A stretch of 64,000 nt of DNA, taken from contig CAMMIW010000002.1 in assembly GCA_946497035.1 (NCBI GenBank), forward strand, positions 1 through 64,000, in the 5' to 3' direction. The position numbers were made by a program, and so were the translations under genes. The notes beneath the pieces are model-generated. The model worked only from the letters and a program-made list of their open reading frames with translations, was not told the origin of the DNA and made no database searches. This document shows, in pieces, positions 8,453-17,500 of this stretch (positions are counted from its first letter, which is position 1; each line of letters opens with the position of its first letter). This DNA comes from an uncultured Eubacteriaceae bacterium (GTDB lineage: Bacteria > Bacillota > Clostridia > Lachnospirales > CAG-274).

Positions 8453-8923
8453 ATGAAAGATAAAAATGGTATAAAAATTATATCACAAAATAAAAAAGCT
8501 TTTCACGATTATTTTATATTAGAAACTTATCAAGCAGGGATAGCATTAAAAGGAACAGAAGTAAAATCTTTAAGAGCAGGTAGATGTAACCTTAAAGATA
8601 GCTATATAAAAATAGAAAATAATGAAGCATATATAAAAAATATGCATATAAGCCCTTATGAACAAGGCAATATATTTAATCACGATCCTTTAAGAGATAA
8701 AAAACTACTCCTTCATAAATTTGAAATAAACAAGCTATTAGGAGCATCTACAATAGATGGCCATACCCTTGTGCCTACAAAAATATATTTTAGCGGTAGC
8801 TATGTTAAGGTAGATATAGGAATAGCAAAAGGTAAAAAGCTATACGATAAAAGACACGATATAGCTAAAAAAGATCAAAAAAGACAAGCAGAAAAAGATT
8901 TTAAATTAAAACTGCAAGTATAA
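8453..8923 (+). CDS. smpB: SsrA-binding protein SmpB
   Basis: Binds tmRNA and delivers it to stalled ribosomes for trans-translation. 156 residues; diagnostic segments are the N-terminal [24 protein letters not shown], the [12 protein letters not shown] strand and [13 protein letters not shown], with a basic C-terminal tail ([14 protein letters not shown]...) that enters the mRNA channel. It is three bases after the PHP gene and followed by a hairpin. The tmRNA gene is not in the adjacent sequence. Confidence 0.96.
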   Translation: MKDKNGIKIISQNKKAFHDYFILETYQAGIALKGTEVKSLRAGRCNLKDSYIKIENNEAYIKNMHISPYEQGNIFNHDPLRDKKLLLHKFEINKLLGASTIDGHTLVPTKIYFSGSYVKVDIGIAKGKKLYDKRHDIAKKDQKRQAEKDFKLKLQV

Positions 8924-8938
8924 TTTATTATGTAAAAA

Positions 8939-8961
8939 AGCTGTAGATTTTATCTACAGCT
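8939..8961 (+). terminator. Hairpin after smpB
   Basis: AGCTGTAGAT and its complement form a 10-bp stem with a three-base loop 15 bases after the smpB stop. The following sequence is moderately T-rich (TTAGTTATATTT), so it is a probable but imperfect terminator. Confidence 0.65.
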
Positions 8962-9026
8962 TAGTTATATTTAATATTTAAAGCCCTATAATAAATTATA
9001 CTATAAATTTAAAAAGAACCATTTTT

Positions 9027-9191
9027 TTACATTTCTTGTTTAGTCTCTTTAAAGGTTTTTATACTTTCAACCGAATTTTGTATAAATGTACTATTGTTTA
9101 TAATAACAACGATGCTCATTAAAAAAATACCAAAAATAATAAGTAACCCTGGTGTTATTTTGCTTTTCTTTTTCACTTCTTGATCAAACAT
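9027..9191 (-). CDS. Small single-pass membrane protein (54 residues)
   Basis: A short reading frame found by reading the minus strand. It begins ATG at 9191 after GGGAG with a 6-base spacing and encodes MFDQEVKKKSKITP, then a hydrophobic segment (about residues 15-32, LLIIFGIFLMSIVVII) and a polar tail of about 20 residues ending KETKQEM. The positive-inside pattern predicts the N-terminus in the cytoplasm. It lies alone between smpB and the pseudouridine synthase. I do not recognise the family; the good ribosome site and topology make it a likely real gene. Confidence 0.6.
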   Translation of the reverse strand: MFDQEVKKKSKITPGLLIIFGIFLMSIVVIINNSTFIQNSVESIKTFKETKQEM

Positions 9192-9285
9192 ATTAATCTC
9201 CCACTTTATTTTTATTATTTTATTAACACAAAAATTATTTACTATTCATTATACTAGATTAAACGAAAAAAATAAATAAAAGTTT

Positions 9286-10017
9286 TTATTTTTTGATAAA
9301 TTTTTCAATAATTTTCATTTCCTCATCGTTAGCTAATCTATATTGTCCTTCTTCTAAGGTTTCATCTAAGGTTATATCATCAAAGCTAGTTCTTTTAAGA
9401 TATACAACTTTTTTACCAAAAGCTTCAAACATTCGCTTTATTTGATGATATTTTCCCTCTTTTATTATTATATGCACTTTAGAAAAATTGTCAGCACTGT
9501 ATTCTATAGATAATTTGGCAGGCAAACATTTATAACCACCATTAATAACAAGACCTTCTTCAAATTTTTTAATGTGCTCTTCTGTTATTTTACCGTTAAT
9601 ATGTGCATAGTAAGATTTTTTAATATGTTTTTTGGGAGAGAGAGTATTATGGGCAAATCTTCCATCATTAGATAATATTAAAAGGCCTACTGTGTCTTTA
9701 TCTAATCTGCCAACAGGAAAAACCTTCATTTTTTTATATTTTTCATCTAATAAATCTACAACAGTTTTCTCTTTATCATCTTCTGTAGCAGATATAACCC
9801 CTTTTGGCTTATTAAGTATAATATAAACATACTCCTCATAAGATACTACCCTTTTATCAAAAGTTACAATATTTTTTTTTATGTCTATTTTAGTGTCAGC
9901 TTTAACACAAGCTACCCCATCTACCCATACTCTTCTAAATTTTATATAATCTCTAACCTGGCTTCTACTACCTATACCAGCATTAGATAAAAATTTATCT
10001 AATCTAATAAGTGCCAT
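9286..10017 (-). CDS. RsuA/RluB-family rRNA pseudouridine synthase
   Basis: Converts a specific uridine in rRNA to pseudouridine. 243 residues: an N-terminal S4 RNA-binding domain (RLDKFLSNAGIGSRSQVRDYI) followed by the catalytic domain with the RluB/RsuA signature GRLDKDTVGLLILSNDG, whose first Asp is the catalytic residue, and a C-terminal IIIKEGKYHQIKRMF motif. From sequence alone I cannot say whether the target is 16S (RsuA) or 23S (RluB). GGAGG lies 6-7 bases before the ATG. Confidence 0.92.
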   Translation of the reverse strand: MALIRLDKFLSNAGIGSRSQVRDYIKFRRVWVDGVACVKADTKIDIKKNIVTFDKRVVSYEEYVYIILNKPKGVISATEDDKEKTVVDLLDEKYKKMKVFPVGRLDKDTVGLLILSNDGRFAHNTLSPKKHIKKSYYAHINGKITEEHIKKFEEGLVINGGYKCLPAKLSIEYSADNFSKVHIIIKEGKYHQIKRMFEAFGKKVVYLKRTSFDDITLDETLEEGQYRLANDEEMKIIEKFIKK

Positions 10018-10140
10018 ATGTTACCTCCAAAATATTATATAATTTTTTTATATACAAATCTTTTTTCTTTTGATATAATTATAATATATTTTATTTATTA
10101 TGTCGATTATTTTATAAAATTTATTTAGGAGGATTAAACT

Positions 10141-10554
10141 ATGTCTACAATACAAGAAGGAATTATTTTAAACTCAGATAAAACATTAAGTTTTGGTAAC
10201 TATGAAGTTACAGAAAAAATAAAAGTTACAGATTTTAATGTAGACGGTAATATATATAAAATTAGAACACACAACGAAGTTACAAGGCTTTCAAAAAACG
10301 GCAACCTTTTATTAGAAACAGTTCCTGGCGCTACAATACATAATCTTTTTATAAAAGATAAAGAAACAACTTTTTTAGCAGAAGGCTTAGGTGATACCCT
10401 TATCACATTAGAGCTAGAGCCTAACACAAATTATTCTTTATTTATAAATGATGTTAATATAGATAAAATAAAAACTAACCTTTCTGGTAAAATAAACTTT
10501 AGCACAACATTATCTAAAGATCCACAACAAATAAAAGTTGAAAAACATATATAA
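10141..10554 (+). CDS. Uncharacterised small clostridial protein ('endosialidase'-annotated family)
   Basis: 137 residues, no signal peptide or membrane segment, predicted mostly beta strand. It resembles a clostridial family of about the same length often labelled endosialidase in databases (opening with a TLSFGNYE-like segment, then KV.DF.V.G..YK), although no catalytic sialidase motif is visible; I regard that name as unreliable. AGGAGGATTAAACT gives a strong ribosome site. It is a stand-alone gene with its own terminator. Confidence 0.7.
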   Translation: MSTIQEGIILNSDKTLSFGNYEVTEKIKVTDFNVDGNIYKIRTHNEVTRLSKNGNLLLETVPGATIHNLFIKDKETTFLAEGLGDTLITLELEPNTNYSLFINDVNIDKIKTNLSGKINFSTTLSKDPQQIKVEKHI

Positions 10555-10561
10555 TATTATT

Positions 10562-10588
10562 AGGATATACTATTTTTTAGTATATCCT
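10562..10588 (+). terminator. Hairpin after the 137-residue protein gene
   Basis: AGGATATACTA pairs perfectly with TAGTATATCCT across a five-base T loop, seven bases after the stop codon. The downstream U-run is weak. Confidence 0.65.
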
Positions 10589-10715
10589 ATAAATTTGAGA
10601 ATAATTATGAAAATTTTCAGTATTTTTATTATATTTTGTCTTAATATGCTTCTAGTAATAATCTAATATTATCTTAAAATAAAGCTACATATAAAAATAT
10701 AAGGAAAGTTAAAGT

Positions 10716-11336
10716 ATGACATATATAAAAGAATTTATAAAACAAAATAGCCCTAAAAGTTGTAAAAAATATTATTCTATTTCTTTATGTTTATTAGCTA
10801 ATATTACATCTTTTATAAGTCTAATAGATATATTTGAAATTATTAGATTTTTTATTTTCAAAAATATTAAAGCTAGCAAAAGACATATTTTAATTTTAAA
10901 GTATATTTATTCAGAGCTAGTTTGTATTTTTAAAATATTAATACCAATAATAATTTTTATTATGTATAATTATTTTTCATTTTCTAAAGGTTTATCTTGC
11001 TTAATAATAATATATTTAGTTTTGATAACTCTTTCATATCATATAAAAAATATATTTTTTACAAAAAAAATAAGGCTACTAAATACGCAAAGAAATCTAA
11101 TATTAATTTTATTTAATTATATACAAATTATTGTTTGTTTTAGCTGTTTAGATAATATTTTGTTTAACAATAATATTTCTATTTTTCAATCTATATTAAA
11201 TGTGTTAAACAAATCATATAGCCAATATACAAATATATACGAATTTTTAATTTTTATATCTAAAATAATTGTAGACCTAATATTTTCTGTTGTCATTTTA
11301 TCTTTTTTTACATCTAAAAAACCTAGTATTAAATAA
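10716..11336 (+). CDS. Unknown multi-pass membrane protein (206 residues)
   Basis: No family recognised. It is very rich in Ile, Phe and Leu, with about five hydrophobic segments: near 20-45, 68-88, 92-112, 135-152 and 178-198. A charged loop lies near 45-62 (FKNIKASKRHILILKY) and the C-terminus is basic. The start has AAGGAAAG nine bases upstream. It stands alone between two genes with their own signals. The extreme AT-richness is partly explained by the hydrophobic composition. Confidence 0.6.
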   Translation: MTYIKEFIKQNSPKSCKKYYSISLCLLANITSFISLIDIFEIIRFFIFKNIKASKRHILILKYIYSELVCIFKILIPIIIFIMYNYFSFSKGLSCLIIIYLVLITLSYHIKNIFFTKKIRLLNTQRNLILILFNYIQIIVCFSCLDNILFNNNISIFQSILNVLNKSYSQYTNIYEFLIFISKIIVDLIFSVVILSFFTSKKPSIK

Positions 11337-11363
11337 ATTAATTAAAAAATATTTATTTTGTAC

Positions 11364-11392
11364 TTGACTTATTTAGATTTAAAGTGTATTAT
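11364..11392 (+). promoter_or_regulatory. Promoter of tpx
   Basis: TTGACT (11364-11369), exactly 17 bases, TATTAT (11387-11392), ending about 45 bases before the tpx start codon. Confidence 0.75.
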
Positions 11393-11436
11393 TTTAGTAA
11401 GAATTAAATTATATTTTATTTAGGAGATGATTTTTT

Positions 11437-11922
11437 ATGAACATAACTTTTAGTGGTAACCCTGTAACTTTAAAAGGTAAAGAAGTAAAAGTAGGTGATA
11501 ATGCACCAGACTTTTTATTATCTGACAACGGCTTAAATGATATATCTTTAGCAGATACTAAAGGCAAAAGAGTATTCGTTGTTGTTCCTTCTTTAGATAC
11601 ACCTATCTGCGATATGTCTGCAAAAAGATTTAACGAAGAAGCTACAAAATTAGATAACGTTTCTATTTATGTTGTTTCTATGGATTTACCTTTTGCTCAA
11701 GCAAGATGGTGCGGAGCTACAGGTTCAGATAAAATAAAAACTTTATCTGATTATAAATATAGAAGCTTTGGCGAAAATTACGGCACATACATTAATGAGC
11801 TTGGCTTATTAACAAGATCTATATTTATAGTAGATGAAAACAACAAAGTTATTTATGTTGAATATTGTAGTGAAATAAAAAGCGAGCCAAATTTTGAGGC
11901 AGCTTTAGAAGCTTTAAAATAA
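11437..11922 (+). CDS. tpx: Thiol peroxidase (atypical 2-Cys peroxiredoxin)
   Basis: Reduces hydrogen and organic peroxides using thioredoxin. 161 residues with the peroxidatic cysteine in LDTPICDMS (C58) and the resolving cysteine in ARWCGATG (C92), plus Thr55 and Arg of the active site. The N-terminal NITFSGNPVTLKG is typical of Tpx. AGGAGATG precedes the start and a consensus promoter lies upstream, suggesting good constitutive expression. Monocistronic. Confidence 0.96.
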   Translation: MNITFSGNPVTLKGKEVKVGDNAPDFLLSDNGLNDISLADTKGKRVFVVVPSLDTPICDMSAKRFNEEATKLDNVSIYVVSMDLPFAQARWCGATGSDKIKTLSDYKYRSFGENYGTYINELGLLTRSIFIVDENNKVIYVEYCSEIKSEPNFEAALEALK

Positions 11923-11977
11923 TAATAGCTATTAACTTATTATATTATAAATTTCTTTTTGTTATAAATCATTACTA

Positions 11978-12003
11978 AAGGCTAAAGATAATTCTTTAGC
12001 CTT
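11978..12003 (+). terminator. Hairpin between tpx and cwlD (convergent)
   Basis: AAGGCTAAAGA pairs with TCTTTAGCCTT across a four-base loop, about 55 bases after the tpx stop. The U-run is poor; it could serve either strand. Confidence 0.55.
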
Positions 12004-12122
12004 AATTTAAAGACAAAATTTTAAATATTTTTTTACTTTGTCTTAATTCTAAAACATAGCTTATATTAGGCTATATTTTTTATATTAACGTATAATAGCT
12101 TTATTTTATAATAAATATTTAG

Positions 12123-12788
12123 TTAAATGCTATAATAATCTAAAATACCTAAATATATAGCCCAAGCTACCTTCTTTTGATATTCTTCATCTTTCAAATT
12201 ATTATTTTCTTCCATATTAGATAAAAACCCACATTCTACAATAATAGCAGGCATTTTTGTTTGTTTTAAAATATAATATTCTTTGCTTTCTTTAGCTACC
12301 CTGTTATTTGTGCTATCTATTTCCTTTAACCTATTTTGAACACACTCTGCTAATTTTTTGCTTTCTTCAGAATCTTTATAATAAAATACTTGAGCTCCTT
12401 TTACACTCTCTTTAGGAAAAGAATTTTGATGTATGCTAACTAGTAAATCTACTTCTTCATTGTTAGCTATATTTTTTCTCTCTTTTAAATCTTCTCTCTT
12501 TTTGTCTGATAAGGCGGTATCATCTATTCTAGTTGTTAAAACAAAACCTCCTGATTGTTCTAAATATCCTTGTAAATATTTTGATATTTTAAGGTTTATA
12601 TCTTTTTCAAGTGTTCCATCTTTTGCCACCTTACCAGGATCCCAATCCCCGTGGCCTGCATCTATAACAATATTTTTACTAGCAATAGGCATGGAAAAAG
12701 TTTCTAAAGTATCGCTAAAATAAGTTTTTATCATACCTACAAATATAATAATAACATATAAGTAAAGTAAAAATTTATGGTTGTTCAT
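12123..12788 (-). CDS. cwlD: N-acetylmuramoyl-L-alanine amidase CwlD
   Basis: Cleaves peptide side chains from muramic acid; in spore formers CwlD prepares cortex muramic lactam, needed for germination. Amidase_3 motifs with the zinc ligands are visible: IVIDAGHGDWDPG, the glutamate in TLEKDINLK, LVSIHQNSFP and the catalytic IIVECGFLSN. An N-terminal membrane segment (LLYLYVIIIFVGMI) anchors it. I place the start at 12788, overlapping the upstream gene by 14 bases; an in-frame ATG at 12830 would add 14 residues. Suggests a sporulating organism. Confidence 0.88.
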   Translation of the reverse strand: MNNHKFLLYLYVIIIFVGMIKTYFSDTLETFSMPIASKNIVIDAGHGDWDPGKVAKDGTLEKDINLKISKYLQGYLEQSGGFVLTTRIDDTALSDKKREDLKERKNIANNEEVDLLVSIHQNSFPKESVKGAQVFYYKDSEESKKLAECVQNRLKEIDSTNNRVAKESKEYYILKQTKMPAIIVECGFLSNMEENNNLKDEEYQKKVAWAIYLGILDYYSI

Positions 12789-14352
12789 TTTCTTCAATTG
12801 GTTTTTGAGGTTTATGTAAATTTTGTTCATTATTAATTGTTACCTCGCTTTCAACAATTTTATTTACATTTTTTTCATCATTTAATGTTTGTAGCTGGTT
12901 TTGTAATGTAAAAATTTTTTGTTTTAATTCATTATTTTCATTTTCCATATATTTTACTTTTTGTCTTAAGCCAATTTCTATATCTGTTTTTTCATTATTT
13001 TTATTTTGTATAATATTATTTAATTTTAAAATTTGACTGTTCTTTTCTATTAGTTGTTCATTTAATATTTTCAACCTATTTTCTAATATTAAATTATTAT
13101 CTATATTTGTTTCGTTGTTATTAATTTTTTCTTCAGGTATATTAAAATTAGAAAATTGATCTAAATTAAAATTTGCCATAAAATCATTTTCTAAAGTTAC
13201 TGTATTTTTAGGTTGATTTACAATATGTTTATTAATTTGTATATCCTCTTTTTTGCTATCTAAACTGTTTGTAAAATGGTTATTTAAATTTGTTATAAAA
13301 TTTTCATTTTGGTTATATTTTATATCTTGTTTATCTTGTTTTATTTGTTCATTTTTATTAAATACGCTTGGTAAAAATTCTGGCAACATATATATATTTA
13401 AAGGGTTTTTGCTATCTATAAAAATCTCATTTATATAGCTATTTTGCATATTATAATTAGATACAAACCTAGCTTTTACAACATCTGAGGATATAGGCTT
13501 TTTATATTTTGCTATACCTAAAAAAGATATACCAAAATCTTCTGATTGGCAATAAAATAAAGTGTTATTTACAATGAAGCTACAATATAAATTGTTGTTT
13601 AATATATTAATGTTACAATATTTTATTTTTTGACCTTCAAATAAAATTATTTGGCTAGATATTCCCCTTTCATCTTTTCTTTTATATATAACTTGGCTAG
13701 AAAATAAAGTTTTTATAATATATATATAATGAACACTATTTTCATGGCCAATAAAAGAATAATCTACTATTTGATAACCTGTTTTATGTATTGTTATAAA
13801 TTCAGATATATTTCCGTTGCTAATCTGCTTATAGCCTATTTGTATATCTTTCGCCTTTTTTTGATAAGCTATAATTATGTTATCTTGGCTTAGCTTTTGC
13901 ACATAAAACACATTATTTGGAAGTATAGAAAATAAATCTATATTTTCTGCATTAGTCCAATTTTTTCCTGCCACAAGAGTTTTTATAGATAAAAATTGGT
14001 TAGTTTTATTAGATGTATTATATATAAGACTCATATTACCTTTAAAAAATATAGGATAAAAAAGTATATTTTCTGGTGTTTCGCTTTTATTTTTAAATAA
14101 TATTTTGTTTTTAAATCCTTCTTGCTCTAATTTACAAATGATTATATCACCGCTATAATTTTGGCAAAAAATGTATATTTCTTTATTAGGCCCAATATCA
14201 ACTGTAAAAAAATCTGTAACATCTTCTATTATTTTATTTATTATAGGATAATTGTTAGAGCCCATTTTTCTACAATATATAGCTCTTTCTTCTCCATAAT
14301 AAAATGATAATATTTCATTATTGCTATTCATTAAAATATAATTATTTTGCAA
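12775..14352 (-). CDS. Unknown protein: propeller-like repeats plus coiled coil
   Basis: 525 residues, family not recognised. Residues 1-320 contain repeated beta-rich segments (ILSFYYGEERAIYCRK..., VDIGPNKEIYIFCQ..., FIGHENSVHYIYII...) spaced like blades of a beta propeller or sialidase-type fold. Residues 330-420 are a polar Asn/Gln/Asp-rich linker; residues 425-495 form a convincing heptad coiled coil (ENRLKILNEQLIEKNSQ...). No signal peptide, so probably cytoplasmic. It overlaps cwlD, implying co-expression and perhaps a sporulation role, but this is inference from location only. An AGGTG site lies about 10 bases before the start. Confidence 0.65.
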   Translation of the reverse strand: MQNNYILMNSNNEILSFYYGEERAIYCRKMGSNNYPIINKIIEDVTDFFTVDIGPNKEIYIFCQNYSGDIIICKLEQEGFKNKILFKNKSETPENILFYPIFFKGNMSLIYNTSNKTNQFLSIKTLVAGKNWTNAENIDLFSILPNNVFYVQKLSQDNIIIAYQKKAKDIQIGYKQISNGNISEFITIHKTGYQIVDYSFIGHENSVHYIYIIKTLFSSQVIYKRKDERGISSQIILFEGQKIKYCNINILNNNLYCSFIVNNTLFYCQSEDFGISFLGIAKYKKPISSDVVKARFVSNYNMQNSYINEIFIDSKNPLNIYMLPEFLPSVFNKNEQIKQDKQDIKYNQNENFITNLNNHFTNSLDSKKEDIQINKHIVNQPKNTVTLENDFMANFNLDQFSNFNIPEEKINNNETNIDNNLILENRLKILNEQLIEKNSQILKLNNIIQNKNNEKTDIEIGLRQKVKYMENENNELKQKIFTLQNQLQTLNDEKNVNKIVESEVTINNEQNLHKPQKPIEENEQP

Positions 14353-14486
14353 TATTTTTCACCTCTTATAATATAATTTATATATTTATATTCTATATTA
14401 AACAATATTATAACTTTAACAAATGTTACAGTTTTATTAAAATTTGTCAATATAAATCGACAATAGTAGATTTTTTATTTTAATTA

Positions 14487-14495
14487 TGGTATAAT
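14487..14495 (+). promoter_or_regulatory. Extended -10 promoter of the M60 protease gene
   Basis: TGGTATAAT provides the TGn extension and a perfect -10; the -35 region is poor (TAGATT). About 25 bases upstream, TTGTC (14444-14448) and GACAA (14459-14463) form a gapped dyad that may be an activator or repressor site. Confidence 0.5.
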
Positions 14496-14585
14496 ATTCA
14501 AAATAAGTTTTGTAACTTAATATATTTTATTATAAAATAAAAATTTTTAAATTAATAATACTTATTAAAATAGGAGGTATTTTTT

Positions 14586-17500
14586 ATGAAGAAAAAACTT
14601 TTAACTTTAGGTTTATCTTCAACATTAGCTTTAAGCTCTATAGTACCTGCTTTTGCTGGCGCTATAGCACCTAACACAGATAAAACTTACATAGAAACAG
14701 CTATAGGGTTTAGATATGCTGAAACAGTTGAAAATTTAAAAGGTAAAAATTTAAAGGCTACATTAAATGGCAGCTCTCAAAATTTACAAATAAATATAAA
14801 CGACTTTTTAAATAATGATGTATCAACAAAAAATATTAATGGTTATACTGTAGACTCTTTAGTAGAAAAAGAAAACGGCAAAGTAACTACTATAAAATTT
14901 AAAATAAGTGGCTTACCAGCCGCTACTTATAACCTTACATTAGAAGGTAAAAATTATGTAAAAACTGTTACAAATTTAGATACAACTACTTACTCTAAAA
15001 GAGTAAATATAAGCACTGCTACAAATATGGTTTTAGGCGATGTAAACCAAGATGGCAAAGTAAACTCTTCTGATAGAAAATTATTAGAAGATAATCTTAA
15101 TGCAACTAATTCTAATTATGATCTTAACAATGACGGTAAAATAACTGTTGCAGATATATCAATAGTTAATAGTAGTATATCTACAACAGATGCACCTGAG
15201 GTTTTTGATACAGAGATGGTTACATCTAAAATGATTAATAACATTAAAACAGAAAATGTTAAAGTTGAAAACGGTACTTTAAAAGGTGATATTAAAAACT
15301 TATTTACAGAAGGTCAAAAAGTTGAGATTACAGCAAAAAATGGACAAAATAATGTGTCTCTACCTTTAGAATTTAATACTCCTCAAGAGATGTCTAGTGT
15401 AGAGGTTACTATACCAAGTGGCGCTAAAGATGCAGAAATATTAGTATATGATGAGCAAAACAACCCTATCCCTGTTACAAAAAATATGGTGGCAGGATAC
15501 TCAACAGACGGTAAAACTGCTAGAAACGGCGAAAAAATTGTTACAATCAATTTAGGAAATAGAGTTCCTGTTAAAAAAATTGTTGTAAGTGTTACACCAA
15601 CAGAAGATGGCGGCACAGTTGTAGTAGATGAAGTAAAATTCTTAAAAGATGTTGTAAATGAAAATATTGTTCAAGATAATTTTGTAAAACATCTTAAAGC
15701 ATATGCTGGTGATAGTGAAGTTAAATTAAGCTGGGGCTCTGTTAACAATGCTATAGGCTATAAAATATACTATGGAACAGACGAAGATAATTTAGATAAA
15801 TCTATGACTGTAGATGTTGCAAATGCTACAGTATCTGACCTTGAAAATTTAAAAACTTACTATTTTTCTGTAAGTGCTATTTTTAAAGGTGTAAATAATA
15901 AAGATTTTGAAGGACTAAAATCTAATACAGTATCTGCTATACCTCAACCAGAAAAACCACCTGTAAGACCAGATTTTGTTAAAGCAACTTCAGGAGATAC
16001 AACTATAACATTATCTTGGAAAGAAGCAGAAAACGCTAAAACTTATAATATATATGCTAAAACAAGCAAAGATTCTAACTATAAAAAGGTTGCATCTAAT
16101 ATATCATCTACAAGATATACTATAACAGGGTTAGAAAATAACGTTGAATATACATTATATGTAACATCCCAAAATAACCTTGGCGAAAGCTCCCCATCAG
16201 AGCTAGTTAATGCAACACCTAGAAAAGAAGATATAAAAGCTCCTACTTTCCCTACATTAAATAGAATATCTAATGATAATGTTGAAAGTATCGTATTATC
16301 TGGCAAAGGTAACGACTACGATAAAAAATTATATCCAAATGGTTTTGATACAAAATGGTTAATAGATAATGACTTTAATACTACTTGGGTTGCAGAAGAT
16401 TGGGGCTCTAGAGGACAGGAAAATAGTTTTACCTTTACTTTTAAAGAACCTAAAACTATGGACTATTTAGTGTGGGCTCCTAGATTAGACGGTACTTATA
16501 AAAATGGACAGTATATAGAAAATGCTTATAGAAGAAGCTTTACAGCATATAATATTACTGTTTGGACTACAGATGATGATATAAATGGGCCTGGTAGACA
16601 AATAGCTGAAAGAAGACCTATAACTAACCATAATGAAGATCAAAGCTATTTTGTTTTTGATTTTCCCAAACAAAAAAATGTTAAAAAAATAAAAGTAAAA
16701 CCTATACAATGGGATGGATCTTTTACAAATATGAATGCTTCTGAAGTAGCTTTTTATGAATATAACGATATTGCTGATAGAATAGCTAATTTATTTAATA
16801 ATAGCTCTAGAACAGAGCTTAAATCGTCTGTTACAGAAGAAGAAATTAATAAACTTAAACAAGAAGTAAATTCAACTGATGGCTTTATTTTAGATAAAAA
16901 TATTTTATCTAAAGAGCTTGATATAGCTACATCTTTATTAAATAAAAATACTGAAAATCTAGGTGTTATAAAAGATAACATATTCTCTATAGATACAAGT
17001 AAAGATGTAAAATCTATTAATAATTGGCAACCTTTAGGTGTTGTAGGACGTGCAAATGAAAAAGTTGTTATATATGCAGATATACCAGAAGGCGAAACTG
17101 TTCAATTAGTACCTACTCAATTTTTTGAAGAAGCAGATAGCTTAGCTGCCGCTCCTATAACATTAAAAAATGGTAGAAATGTTATTACTATGCCAAAAAT
17201 TGGACAAAACAATTATGACAGAGGTGGCTCATTATACGTTACTTATAGCGGAAATAAAGCTGATCAAATTAAATTGCAAGTAGTAGGCGGTTATAAAATA
17301 CCTTATCTTGAGCTCAGTGATTTCCACACATTACCTGAAGAAAAAGCTAAAGAAAAAATTGGTAAATTTATAGATGATTTAGAGGCTTATAAACCACATA
17401 GTTTACCTGGTAACAAAGAAATACAAAATCTTAATCAATCTGAAATAGCATTACCTAATGTTTTATTATCTTTACCTGCTACAAAAGTTTTAGATGGTAT

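Noticed and set aside
8963-9026. Possible tmRNA gene next to smpB
   Set aside because: Too short, no tRNA-like ends or tag frame.
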